From Mycobacterium florentinum (GTDB lineage: Bacteria; Actinomycetota; Actinomycetes; Mycobacteriales; Mycobacteriaceae): a stretch of DNA of 64,000 nucleotides. Shown one piece after another: positions 1-7,892 of this stretch. The DNA lies in assembly GCF_010730355.1 (NCBI RefSeq), contig NZ_AP022576.1, positions 3,162,001-3,226,000 on the forward strand, read 5' to 3'. Positions within the stretch are counted from its first letter, which is position 1, and the number at the start of each line of letters is the position of its first letter. Position numbers and translations under genes: made by a program. The notes under the pieces were generated by a model. It was not told the DNA's origin. It searched no databases and saw nothing but the letters and a program-made list of their open reading frames with translations.

Positions 1-1458
1 CGGGAGCAGTTCGGCAGGCCGATCGGCCAGTTCCAGGCCATCAAGCACAAGTGCGCGGAGATGATCGCCGACACCGAGCGGGCCACCGCGGCGGTGTGGG
101 ACGCGGCGCGCGCGATCGACGAAGCCTCTCCGGACGTGGAGTTCGCCGCCGCCGTGGCCGCGACACTGGCACCGGCGGCCGCCCAGCGGTGCACGCAGGA
201 CTGCATCCAGGTGCACGGCGGCATCGGCTACACCTGGGAACACGACACGAACGTGTACTACCGCCGGGCGCTGATGCTGGCCGCCTGCTTCGGCCGCAGC
301 GCGGACTACCCGCAGAAGGTGGTCAACACCGCGACCACCACCGGCATGCGCCCGGTGAACATCGACCTGGATCCCGAGACGGAGAAGCTGCGCGACGAGA
401 TCCGCGCCGAGGTCACCGCGCTGAAGGCGATGGACCGGGAGCCGCGCACCGTGGCGCTCGCCGAGGGCGGCTGGGTCTTGCCGTACCTGCCCAAGCCGTG
501 GGGCCGGGCGGCCAGCCCGATCGAGCAGATCATCATCGCCCAGGAGTTCACCACCGGACGGGTGCGGCGGCCGCAGGTCGGCATCGCCGCGTGGATCATC
601 CCGTCGATCGTCGCGTTCGGAACCGAGGAGCAAAAGCAACGGTTCCTCCCGCCGACCTTCCGCGGCGAGATGATCTGGTGCCAGCTGTTCTCCGAGCCGG
701 GCGCCGGATCGGACCTGGCCGGGCTGACCACAAAGGCAACCCGGGCCGACGGCGGCTGGCGCATTACCGGCCAGAAGATCTGGACCACCGCCGCGCAGTA
801 CTCGCAACGGGGTGCGCTGCTGGCCAGGACGGACCCGTCGGCGCCCAAGCACAACGGGATCACGTACTTCCTGCTGGATATGAAGAGTGAGGGTGTGACG
901 GTCAAGCCGCTGCGCGAGCTGACCGGGAACGCGATGTTCAACACCGTCTACATCGACGACGTGTTCGTGCCCGACGAGTGCGTGCTGGGCGAGGTCAACC
1001 GGGGCTGGGAGGTCAGCCGCAACACGCTGACCGCCGAGCGGGTATCGATCGGCAGCAGCGACGCGAATTTCCTGGCGACCCTGCCCCAGTTCGTCGAGTT
1101 CGTCCGCGACGGCCAGTTCGATCAGGTCGCCCAACACCGGGCCGGACAGTTGATCGCCGAGGGGCATGCGGCGAAGGTGCTGAACCTGCGCTCGACGCTG
1201 TTGACGCTGGCCGGGGGCGACGCGATGCCGTCCGCGGCGATCTCCAAGCTGCTGTCGATGCGCACCGGCCAGGGCTACGCCGAATTCGCGGTGTCCTCGT
1301 TCGGTACCGACGCCGCGATCGGCGACCCCGATCAGCTAGCGGGCAAGTGGGGCGAGTACCTGCTGGCCAGCCGGGCCACGACCATTTATGGCGGTACCTC
1401 GGAAGTGCAGCTCAACATCATCGCCGAGCGACTGCTGGGCCTGCCCCGCGACCCGTAA
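1..1458 (+). CDS. fadE6: Acyl-CoA dehydrogenase FadE6, C-terminal part (cut by window start)
   Basis: Flavin-dependent acyl-CoA dehydrogenase, oxidising acyl-CoA to enoyl-CoA in the cytoplasm. The reading frame is open from base 1, so the start lies outside the window. The first ~100 codons are the C-terminal end of one dehydrogenase domain (QVHGGIGYTWEHD motif). A second, complete dehydrogenase domain follows, with FSEPGAGSDLAG and QKIWTTAAQ in the middle and IYGGTSEVQLNIIAERLLG at the end. This two-domain fusion matches Rv0271c (about 731 aa), of which 485 codons are present here. The gene is followed by a strong hairpin and is convergent with the next gene. Confident of family and ortholog; the acyl substrate is unknown. 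Confidence 0.9.
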   Translation, partial: REQFGRPIGQFQAIKHKCAEMIADTERATAAVWDAARAIDEASPDVEFAAAVAATLAPAAAQRCTQDCIQVHGGIGYTWEHDTNVYYRRALMLAACFGRSADYPQKVVNTATTTGMRPVNIDLDPETEKLRDEIRAEVTALKAMDREPRTVALAEGGWVLPYLPKPWGRAASPIEQIIIAQEFTTGRVRRPQVGIAAWIIPSIVAFGTEEQKQRFLPPTFRGEMIWCQLFSEPGAGSDLAGLTTKATRADGGWRITGQKIWTTAAQYSQRGALLARTDPSAPKHNGITYFLLDMKSEGVTVKPLRELTGNAMFNTVYIDDVFVPDECVLGEVNRGWEVSRNTLTAERVSIGSSDANFLATLPQFVEFVRDGQFDQVAQHRAGQLIAEGHAAKVLNLRSTLLTLAGGDAMPSAAISKLLSMRTGQGYAEFAVSSFGTDAAIGDPDQLAGKWGEYLLASRATTIYGGTSEVQLNIIAERLLGLPRDP

Positions 1459-1464
1459 AACAGA

Positions 1465-1502
1465 TCCATGCCGACCCGGGGCCGGTCCCAGGTCGGCATG
1501 GA
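1465..1502 (+). terminator. Hairpin terminator after fadE6
   Basis: Perfect 12-bp inverted repeat (TCCATGCCGACC at 1465-1476, complement at 1491-1502) with a 14-nt loop, six bases after the fadE6 stop. There is no T-tract, which is common for mycobacterial terminators. Confidence 0.65.
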
Positions 1503-1521
1503 CGTCTATTGAGTCAGGGGG

Positions 1522-1554
1522 CCACGCCGGCCCGAGATTGTCAGACCGGCGTGG
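1522..1554 (-). terminator. Hairpin terminator after the Gly-rich gene
   Basis: Perfect 9-bp inverted repeat CCACGCCGG (1522-1530) and CCGGCGTGG (1546-1554), loop 15 nt. It sits downstream of the minus-strand gene ending at 1630, so fadE6 and that gene converge on two back-to-back hairpins. Confidence 0.55.
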
Positions 1555-1629
1555 ATCCCCCCCGGGATGCGGGTCGGCCACCCCATGACGTGGCAGGACG
1601 AGGCCGGCCGACCCCGCGATCTTGGTGGA

Positions 1630-1995
1630 TCACCACCAGGGGCGCCACCAGTTGCCCCAACCCCAGCCACCGCCGCGGCCCCAGCCACCGTGACCCCAGC
1701 CACCGTGACCCCAGCCGCCGTGGCCCCAGCCACCGCCGCGGCCCCAGCCACCGTGACCCCAGCCACCGTGGCCGCCGCCACCCCAGCCGTGGCCGCCGCC
1801 GGGCCGTTCCGGAAGAATTCCGGGGCTCAGCGGTGCGGCGCCGTGCGGGCCGTTGAGTTCAAACGTTGTCGCAGGGGCGGGCGCCGGTGCGGCCTGCGCC
1901 GCGGGGGTGCCGCCGAATAGCATCGCGCCGGCCACCGCTGCGGCGCCGACAGCGCCAGCGGCAGCACCGCGGATCGATCGCAGTGAATTCCTCAT
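1630..1995 (-). CDS. Secreted Gly/Trp/His-rich repeat protein
   Basis: Exported protein of unknown function, 121 aa. The start is the ATG at 1995, because a strong Shine-Dalgarno sequence (GGAAGGAG) lies six bases upstream; longer starts lack one. Residues 1 to about 35 form a signal peptide (positively charged MRNSLRSIRG, Ala-rich core, AQA-APA cleavage region). After a short linker, about 55 residues consist of repeats of HGGWG and GRGGGWG, and the protein ends in a Trp cluster (GWGNWWRPWW). His-rich and Trp-rich low-complexity proteins can bind metals or stick to surfaces, but nothing here proves that. The promoter region lies inside an AT-rich gap. I do not recognise a named family. Confidence 0.75.
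   Translation of the reverse strand: MRNSLRSIRGAAAGAVGAAAVAGAMLFGGTPAAQAAPAPAPATTFELNGPHGAAPLSPGILPERPGGGHGWGGGGHGGWGHGGWGRGGGWGHGGWGHGGWGHGGWGRGGGWGWGNWWRPWW
1661..1790. repeat. 15-bp coding tandem repeats
   Basis: Degenerate tandem copies of a unit reading CCCCAGCCACCGTGA on the plus strand. They encode the HGGWG pentapeptide of the Gly/Trp/His-rich protein on the minus strand. The array is interrupted by CCGCCGCGG variants (RGGGW). Such an array could vary in copy number between strains. Confidence 0.7.
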
Positions 1996-2627
1996 CGTGA
2001 GCTCCTTCCGAGACCCCAGTTCCCCCGACATCTCGAAACGCTACGCATAAATTCCTGGGCAAACAATAGCAATGACACTAATTCGGGCTGTGAATTCGGT
2101 AACAGTTGCATTTCATCATCCGTCGCGCAATTTCGTATCCGTGTATCTCATAATTGCATTGCCAATAATACTTATTTGCGTTAATCAGGACGGGTGCACA
2201 TACGGAGATCAGTAGTCACTGATAGCTCCATCATCAAGGCTAAACCGTACTATACTGAGTTACTGAAGTCCGTATATTAGGATCTCATTACGTCATTATC
2301 TGCGCGCTTTTATTTGCTCCCAATAGGCGACACAAGCTCCTACCATCGTGACGGATGAATGGTCTACAAGCAATGAAAGTTAGACTCACTGTATGAGACA
2401 TCCTATTTTTCAGCAGCAATCAAAGTTAATTTCTGCAGATGAAAGCCGCTATTCGCGGCGGCGGCGTCGTCGCCCCGCGGCGTTCAGTGGTGACACCCGG
2501 CGTGTTCTGCCGTAACACCCGGCCTCGCGCGACGCGACTTACGCTGGTGTCAGTGAGACAATCAGTAGGCAACGCGCACTGAAGTACTGATTTACTGATT
2601 GGGACCCACGGAGGGACGGTCGCCCCA
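1996..2627. other. AT-rich intergenic region without a recognisable gene
   Basis: No convincing coding sequence in about 630 bp. A hand count gives about 42 percent G+C over 2041-2400, against well over 60 percent in flanking genes. It holds the upstream region of the Gly-rich secreted protein (minus strand) and of the RHH protein (plus strand), plus iterated TACTGATT-type repeats. Composition of this kind suggests acquired DNA and, in mycobacteria, a likely target for the xenogeneic silencer Lsr2 (inference). Confidence 0.7.
2208..2600. repeat. Iterated TACTGATT-type repeats (candidate operator or partition site)
   Basis: Copies of an 8-bp motif cluster upstream of the RHH gene. There is a perfect tandem pair TACTGATT/TACTGATT at 2585-2600, and an inverted copy AATCAGTA at 2560-2567. 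A second tandem pair, TACTGAGT/TACTGAAG, lies at 2253-2268 with the same 8-bp spacing. An inverted repeat ATCAGT-N4-ACTGAT lies at 2208-2223. Short direct and inverted iterons are the usual binding sites of ribbon-helix-helix proteins. The link to the adjacent RHH protein is inference. Confidence 0.5.
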
Positions 2628-3011
2628 GTGAGCTTCAACCCCGGCCACATCCGGCCCGGCGCCGGACCGCTCCGGGGGCAGATGTCCGCCGCAACACCCC
2701 CCGGAGACAGCGCACCAACCGAACGCCTTACCGGCTTCCGGCAGCCACGCCCCCAGCGGTTAGTCAGTCAGCCCGCGGAACCCAGATCACGCGCCACCGG
2801 CGAAACGCCCCGCATCCAGCGGACGCGTCGCACCGTCGACCTCCCGGCGGCCACCCACCGAGCCCTCGACATCTGGCAGCGCGAAGCCGCCGACCAACTG
2901 GGCGTCGCCCGGGTCACCGGGCAAGAGGTGCTCACCGCGCTCATCGATCAGCTGCTCGCCGATCCCCAACTCGCGGCCCAGATCACCCGGGCCATTCAGG
3001 ACCGCCGCTAA
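2628..3011 (+). CDS. Orphan ribbon-helix-helix DNA-binding protein, plasmid partition-like
   Basis: Predicted DNA-binding protein of 127 aa. Residues 1-65 are Pro/Arg-rich and look disordered. Residues 67-110 (RRTVDLPAATHRALDIWQRE and onward through VTGQEVLTALIDQLL) have the strand-helix-helix pattern of RHH/CopG-like repressors and of small proteins found beside parA on actinobacterial plasmids. No ParA ATPase is nearby, so it is an orphan. The start is the GTG at 2628 with GGAGGG about 12 bases upstream; the ATG at 2682 is an alternative. Repeats upstream are plausible binding sites. It could be a plasmid relic or an autoregulated repressor. Confidence 0.6.
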   Translation: MSFNPGHIRPGAGPLRGQMSAATPPGDSAPTERLTGFRQPRPQRLVSQPAEPRSRATGETPRIQRTRRTVDLPAATHRALDIWQREAADQLGVARVTGQEVLTALIDQLLADPQLAAQITRAIQDRR

Positions 3012-3030
3012 GCCTCGGCACGACCAGCCG

Positions 3031-4710
3031 CTAGTCGACCTGCATTTCACGCAGCTCGCGCTTGAGGATCTTGCCGGTCGGGTTGCGCGGTAGCTCCTCG
3101 AGGAAGATCACCTCGCGCGGCACCTTGTAGCGGGCCAGGTGGTCGCGCACGTATCCCTTGATGGTGTCCTCGTCGACGTCGGCGCCTTCCTTCTTCACGA
3201 CGAACGCGCGCAGCCGGTGACCCCACTCCTTGTCCTCGACACCGATCGCGGTGGCCTCCACCACGGCTTCGTGTCCGCTGATCAGGTCCTCGACCTCGGC
3301 GGGGAACACGTTCTCGCCACCCGAGACGATCATCTCGTCGTCGCGGCCGCTGACATACAGCAGGCCATGCTCGTCGAAGTAGCCGACGTCGCCCGAGGAC
3401 ATCAGGCCGTCGATGATCTGCTTGTGCCCGCCGCCGGTGTAGCCCTCGAACGGGAAGGCATTGCCGACGAAGATGCGTCCCACGCCGCCCTGGGGCACCT
3501 CGTTGCCGTTGTCGTCGAGGATCTTGACCTTCACGCCCTTGACGACCGGGCCGACCGTCGACGCGTTGCGTTCGAGGTCCTCGGGCCGGGCGATCGTCGC
3601 GAACGCGATCTCGGTCGAGCCGTACATGTTGTAGACGACCGGACCGATGTCCTTCAGCGCGCGGGTGGCCAGCTCGGCGCCCAACTGGGATCCGGACACG
3701 AAGATGATCTTCAGGCTGGACAGGTCGGGCTTGGGGTCCGTCTTTTCCAGCGTGTCGAGGATGCGCGACAACATCACCGGCACCACGACCATGGCCGTCA
3801 CCTTGTGCTTCTCGATGTCCTCGAGCACCAGCGGCGGCTTGAATTTGCGGCGCAGCACCAGGGTGGACCCCAGGAACATCGCGATGGTGGCGTGCAGATA
3901 GCCGAGCGCGTGGAACATCGGCGCCGGCAGCGAGGTGACCTCGTTCGCCTTGAACGGGACGTGCGACAGGATGCCGCCGACGGGGGCGAGCGTGGGCGGG
4001 GTGCTGCGGTTGGCGCCCTTGGGTGTCCCGGTCGTTCCGCTGGTCAGGATGATGATCGACGCGTGCTTGCCGGCCTTCGGGGCCGGCTCCTTGCTGCTGT
4101 GCGCGATCAGATCGGCGAGCGTCTCGTCGGTGCTGCCGGACGGCTCGTCGCTGTCCGGGTTGATCCCGAGCGCGCGCAGCTTGCCCAGCACCGGCTCGGC
4201 TTTGCTCACCGCGTTGGTGTATTCGTCGTCGTAGATGATGATCTTGGCGCCCTCGCGCTCGGACACCTCTTTGATCTGCGGTCCGGAGAATTCGCTGTTG
4301 AGCAGGATGATGCGGGCGCCGACCCGGGCCGCACCGTAGTTGGCGATGAGGAACCAGCGGTGGTTGCGGGCCAGGATCGCGACGCCGTCGCCGCCCTTGA
4401 CACCCTTGTCGATCAGGCCGTTGGCCACCGCGTGGGCGGCTTCGTCGAGCTCGCGATAGCTGAGCTCGCCCTCTTCGTCGATCAGCGCCGCGCGGTCGGG
4501 AGTACGCCGGGCGTTGAGCGAGGGCAGCATGCCGAACTCGCCCCACTTCGCGATGTCGGCCGCCATCACCGCGGTCTTGAGGGGCGACTCCAGCTTGAAC
4601 GCGCCCGCCTCGAAGATCTTCCGCACGTAGTGCAGTTCCGCGGAGCCGCGTTCGACGTACTGCTGGAGCTTGGAAACGGCTTGCCCGGCCGGGCCTGGAA
4701 GGTTAGGCAT
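3031..4710 (-). CDS. fadD2: Fatty-acid-CoA ligase FadD2
   Basis: AMP-forming acyl-CoA synthetase, 559 aa. It activates fatty acids with ATP and CoA in the cytoplasm, feeding beta-oxidation or lipid synthesis. The ATP-binding motif ILTSGTTGTPKG is at 221-232 and the A5-type motif MYGSTE lies near 365. The hinge/A8 region VSGRDDEMIVSGGENVFP follows, and the C-terminal catalytic Lys is K547 in NPTGKILKREL. Length and position match Rv0270. The ATG at 4710 lies inside a perfect GGTTAGG/CCTAACC inverted repeat that could regulate it. It is divergent from the LigD-type polymerase gene. Chain-length preference cannot be read from the sequence. Confidence 0.9.
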   Translation of the reverse strand: MPNLPGPAGQAVSKLQQYVERGSAELHYVRKIFEAGAFKLESPLKTAVMAADIAKWGEFGMLPSLNARRTPDRAALIDEEGELSYRELDEAAHAVANGLIDKGVKGGDGVAILARNHRWFLIANYGAARVGARIILLNSEFSGPQIKEVSEREGAKIIIYDDEYTNAVSKAEPVLGKLRALGINPDSDEPSGSTDETLADLIAHSSKEPAPKAGKHASIIILTSGTTGTPKGANRSTPPTLAPVGGILSHVPFKANEVTSLPAPMFHALGYLHATIAMFLGSTLVLRRKFKPPLVLEDIEKHKVTAMVVVPVMLSRILDTLEKTDPKPDLSSLKIIFVSGSQLGAELATRALKDIGPVVYNMYGSTEIAFATIARPEDLERNASTVGPVVKGVKVKILDDNGNEVPQGGVGRIFVGNAFPFEGYTGGGHKQIIDGLMSSGDVGYFDEHGLLYVSGRDDEMIVSGGENVFPAEVEDLISGHEAVVEATAIGVEDKEWGHRLRAFVVKKEGADVDEDTIKGYVRDHLARYKVPREVIFLEELPRNPTGKILKRELREMQVD

Positions 4711-4719
4711 AACCTAACC
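4701..4719. promoter_or_regulatory. Palindrome over the fadD2 start
   Basis: GGTTAGG (4701-4707) and CCTAACC (4713-4719) form a perfect 7-5-7 inverted repeat that includes the fadD2 start codon in its spacer and lies about 50 bp before the divergent polymerase gene. Candidate operator; no cognate regulator is identified. Confidence 0.45.
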
Positions 4720-4768
4720 ATATGTGACGCGGGTCGCAACGCGGCCAGAAAATTCTCGCGGAATTACG

Positions 4769-6043
4769 ATGAACTCCATGGCCGGTCCGGTGTCATTGGA
4801 GGTTGCCGGGCACGAAGTCACGATCACTCACCCGGACAAAATCGTCTTCGATTCCCGTGGTGAAACGGGGCCCTACACCAAGCTCGACCTGGTCCGCTAT
4901 TACCTCTCGGTCGCCGAGGGAGCGTTGCGGGGAGTGGCCGGCCGGCCGATGATCTTGAAGCGCTTCGTCAAGGGGATTGCGCAGGAGGCGGTGTTCCAGA
5001 AGCGCGCGCCGACGAAACGTCCGGACTGGGTCGACGTCGCCGAACTCCACTACGCGCGGGGCACGTCGGCCGCGGAGGCCGTCATCCACGACGCCGCCGG
5101 GCTGGCGTGGGCGATCAACTTGGGCTGCGTGGACCTCAACCCGCACCCGGTGCTCGCCGACGACCTCGATCATCCCGACGAGCTGCGGGTCGATCTGGAT
5201 CCGATGCCCGGGGTGAACTGGCAGGGAATCGTCGACGTGGCGATGGTGGCCCGCGAGGTGCTGGAGGACTACGGCCTGACCGCGTGGCCGAAGACGTCGG
5301 GATCGCGGGGCTTTCACATCTACGCCCGCATCGCGCCGCGCTGGGAGTTCCGTCAGGTCCGGCTGGCCGCCCAGACCGTGGCCCGCGAGGTCGAGCGGCG
5401 GATCCCCGAGGCCGCGACCAGCCGCTGGTGGAAGGAGGAGCGCGAGGGCGTCTTCGTCGACTTCAACCAGAACGCGAAGGACCGCACGGTCGCGTCGGCC
5501 TACTCGGTGCGGGCCACTCCGGATGCCCGGGTGTCGACGCCGCTGCTCTGGGACGAGGTCGCCGGCTGCCGGCCGGAGGCGTTCACGATCGAAACCGTTC
5601 CCGAGCGGTTCGCCGATATCGGCGACCCGTGGGCGGGGATGAACGACGCGGTCGGCGAGCTGGATCGGCTGCTGACGCTGGCCGAGGAAATGGGTCCCCC
5701 GAAGCGGGCACCCCGCGGCTCGGGAAAGAGTTCGGATGGCCGGCGCCGGTCCTCGATGCCACTGATCGAGGTCGCCCGGACCAAGACCAAGGGCGAGGCG
5801 ATGGCCGCGCTGGACACCTGGCGTGACCGCTATCCCGCCGTTGCCGAGCGATTGCAGCCGGCCGACGTGCTGGTCGACGGCATGCGCGGGCCGAGTTCGA
5901 TTTGGTACCGGATCCGGATCAACCTGCAGCACGTTCCGGTGGATCAGCGCCCGCCGCAGGAGCAGCTGATCGCCGACTACAGCCCCTGGGCGGGTTACAC
6001 CCCGCCGGGTTTCCGGCCGGGTGCCGCGGGCGCTGGAGATTGA
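4769..6043 (+). CDS. LigD-type DNA/RNA polymerase (AEP polymerase domain protein)
   Basis: Stand-alone protein of the LigD polymerase-domain family (archaeo-eukaryotic primase superfamily), ortholog of Rv0269c. Such enzymes extend primers with NTPs or dNTPs, and in mycobacteria act as repair polymerases related to LigD and Prim-PolC. Visible motifs are VDLDPMPG (metal-binding Asp pair), KTSGSRGFHIY (phosphate-binding loop) and RTVASAYSVRATPDARVSTP near the end of the fold. No ligase or nuclease domain is attached. The start is taken as ATG 4769; ATG 4778 also fits, and the upstream extension lacks family similarity. The M. smegmatis counterpart has, as I recall, been called PolD2. Function in the cell is inferred. 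Confidence 0.85.
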   Translation: MNSMAGPVSLEVAGHEVTITHPDKIVFDSRGETGPYTKLDLVRYYLSVAEGALRGVAGRPMILKRFVKGIAQEAVFQKRAPTKRPDWVDVAELHYARGTSAAEAVIHDAAGLAWAINLGCVDLNPHPVLADDLDHPDELRVDLDPMPGVNWQGIVDVAMVAREVLEDYGLTAWPKTSGSRGFHIYARIAPRWEFRQVRLAAQTVAREVERRIPEAATSRWWKEEREGVFVDFNQNAKDRTVASAYSVRATPDARVSTPLLWDEVAGCRPEAFTIETVPERFADIGDPWAGMNDAVGELDRLLTLAEEMGPPKRAPRGSGKSSDGRRRSSMPLIEVARTKTKGEAMAALDTWRDRYPAVAERLQPADVLVDGMRGPSSIWYRIRINLQHVPVDQRPPQEQLIADYSPWAGYTPPGFRPGAAGAGD

Positions 6044-6113
6044 GGCCGCTGGGGTGAGCGGTCACACCGAGCGGCGATGCAGGTCAGCGTCGCCGACGCG
6101 ATACTCTCACGCG

Positions 6114-7115
6114 ATGCGACAGGGATGGAATCGGCGAGGGTTCTTGCAGCTCGCCGGTGCCGCCGCGGCCGCCGTGGCAGCCGGGGTCTCGGCGGGGTGC
6201 TCGGACCCCAAACCGAAGACACCGAGCGCCCCCGGTGGCGAAGGCGTGACGATCACCCATCTCTTCGGCCAGACCGTCATCAAGGCGCCACCCAAGCGCG
6301 TGGTCAGCGCCGGCTACACCGAGCAGGACGATCTCCTCGCGCTCGGCGTCGTACCCGTCGCGGTGACCAACTGGTTCGGTGATCAGCCGTTCGCGGTGTG
6401 GCCGTGGGCCCGGCCCAAGCTCGGTGGCGCCCAACCCGCGGTGTTGAACTTGGACAACGGAATTCCCGTCGACCAGATCTCGAGCCTGAAGCCCGATTTG
6501 ATCGTGGCCATCAACGCCGGCTTGGACGCCGACACCTACCAGAAGCTGTCCGCGATCACCCCGACCCTCGCCCAGTCCGACGGCGACGCCTTCTTCGAGC
6601 CGTGGAAGGACCAGGCCACCGCGATCGGCCAAGCGGTGTTTCAGGCCGACCGGATGAAGGCGTTGATCGATGGCGTCGACAAGCAGTTCGTCGCCGTCGC
6701 CCAGAATCATCCGCAGTGGAAGACCAGGCGGGCATTGCTGATGCAGGGCACCCTGTTCCGGGGCACCGTGGTCGCCACCGCGGCGGGCTGGCGCACCGAC
6801 TTCCTCAACCAGATGGGTCTGGTAATCGCCGACAGCATCAAGCCTTTCGTCACCGACCACCGTGCCGTCATCCCGCGCGATCAGATCAAATCGGTGCTCG
6901 ATTCCGCCGACGTGGTGATCTGGACGACCGAGAGTCCCGACGAGCAGAAGGCGCTGCTGGCCGACCCCGAGGTGGCGGGATCGCAGGCGACCGCGCAGAG
7001 CCGCCACGTCTTCACCACCAAGGAGCAGGCCGGTGCGATCGCATTCGCGTCGCCACTGAGCTACCCGATGGTCGCCGACCAATTGCCCCCGATGATCGCC
7101 AAAGTCCTCGGATAG
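6114..7115 (+). CDS. fecB2: FecB2-like iron-siderophore binding lipoprotein
   Basis: Substrate-binding lipoprotein of the FecB/FepB (periplasmic-binding-fold type III) family, 333 aa. It probably binds ferric siderophore or haem-type ligands outside the membrane. The start is ATG 6114, because it opens a signal sequence with a twin-arginine motif (R7-R8 in NRRGFLQL), an Ala-rich core and the lipobox VSAGC (C29). The body has the family pattern PKRVVSAGYTEQDDLLALGVVPVA followed by the second lobe. It matches Rv0265c in position. No ABC permease or ATPase is adjacent, so it must work with a transporter encoded elsewhere or have another role. In H37Rv the next gene is oplA, which is missing here. 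Confidence 0.8.
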   Translation: MRQGWNRRGFLQLAGAAAAAVAAGVSAGCSDPKPKTPSAPGGEGVTITHLFGQTVIKAPPKRVVSAGYTEQDDLLALGVVPVAVTNWFGDQPFAVWPWARPKLGGAQPAVLNLDNGIPVDQISSLKPDLIVAINAGLDADTYQKLSAITPTLAQSDGDAFFEPWKDQATAIGQAVFQADRMKALIDGVDKQFVAVAQNHPQWKTRRALLMQGTLFRGTVVATAAGWRTDFLNQMGLVIADSIKPFVTDHRAVIPRDQIKSVLDSADVVIWTTESPDEQKALLADPEVAGSQATAQSRHVFTTKEQAGAIAFASPLSYPMVADQLPPMIAKVLG

Positions 7116-7215
7116 CCCCGTCTCTTTGAGCATTCGGTAAGGCAGCTCTGGCAGTGCTCGAAAATCCCGCGCCGCCCCCTTTCGCCTGCCCCGATTCCGA
7201 AGTTACCGTTCAGTA

Positions 7216-7878
7216 ATGAGCGTGACGGATCTCCCCGCGGACGTGCCGACCGATCTGGTGGGCAACGTCGTTCTGGACTACGGCGACCAGGCGCTGTTGG
7301 TGCAATGTGGCAGCACCGCAGAGGTATTGGCATGGGCGGACGCGTTGCGCGCGGCGGCGCTGCCCGGCGTGCTCGACATCGTTCCGGCCGCCCGCACGGT
7401 GCTGGTCAAACTCGACGGCCCGCGCTATCAGGGAGTCATCCGTCAGCGATTGCGCAAACTGCGGGTCTCCCCTGAGACGGCCGCCCCGGCGGAGCGCATC
7501 GCCGACGTGGTGATCGACGTCGTCTACGACGGTCCGGATCTCGGCGAGGTCGCCGCCCACACCGGGCTGACGATCGCACAGGTCATCGACGCGCACACCG
7601 CTACGTTGTGGCGAGTCGGATTCAGTGGATTCGCACCAGGTTTCGCGTACCTGATCGACGGCGACCCGCGGCTGCGGGTGCCGCGGCACGCCGAGCCGCG
7701 CACCGCGGTACCGGCCGGCTCGGTCGCACTCGCCGGCGAGTTCAGCGCGATCTATCCACGCCGTTCCCCCGGCGGTTGGCGACTCATCGGGCACACCGAC
7801 GCGGTCCTATGGGACCTGGCGCGACCCGATCCCGCGTTGCTGACGCAGGGCATGTGGGTTCAATTCCGGGCCGTGTGA
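7216..7878 (+). CDS. pxpB: 5-oxoprolinase subunit PxpB (allophanate hydrolase subunit 1/KipI family)
   Basis: Subunit B of the PxpABC 5-oxoprolinase, which opens 5-oxoproline to glutamate with ATP, 220 aa; ortholog of Rv0264c. The KipI/AHS1 domain covers the whole protein. The signature GFAPGFAYL is followed by the conserved [18 protein letters not shown] and the [11 protein letters not shown] tail. The ATG at 7216 is the only start giving the usual N-terminus. The stop overlaps a possible early start of pxpC, so the pair is translationally close. No PxpA (LamB/YcsF) gene is in the window. Older databases call this family allophanate hydrolase. Confidence 0.87.
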   Translation: MSVTDLPADVPTDLVGNVVLDYGDQALLVQCGSTAEVLAWADALRAAALPGVLDIVPAARTVLVKLDGPRYQGVIRQRLRKLRVSPETAAPAERIADVVIDVVYDGPDLGEVAAHTGLTIAQVIDAHTATLWRVGFSGFAPGFAYLIDGDPRLRVPRHAEPRTAVPAGSVALAGEFSAIYPRRSPGGWRLIGHTDAVLWDLARPDPALLTQGMWVQFRAV

Positions 7879-7892
7879 CCAAGGAGCATGAC

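Noticed and set aside
51-890. 279-aa frame at the window start
   Set aside because: Out-of-frame shadow of fadE6, which is continuous from base 1.
1661-1790. Possible CRISPR or VNTR locus
   Set aside because: Units are contiguous 15-mers without spacers and encode the HGGWG repeats of a secreted protein.
2041-2450. Possible tRNA, small RNA or insertion-sequence remnant in the AT-rich gap
   Set aside because: No cloverleaf, no terminal inverted repeats with target duplication and no transposase fragment could be seen; left as an AT-rich region.
3139-4863. 574-aa open frame on the plus strand
   Set aside because: It is antisense to fadD2; composition (Val/Asp/His/Arg-rich, no family motifs) is the mirror of the codon bias of the real gene.
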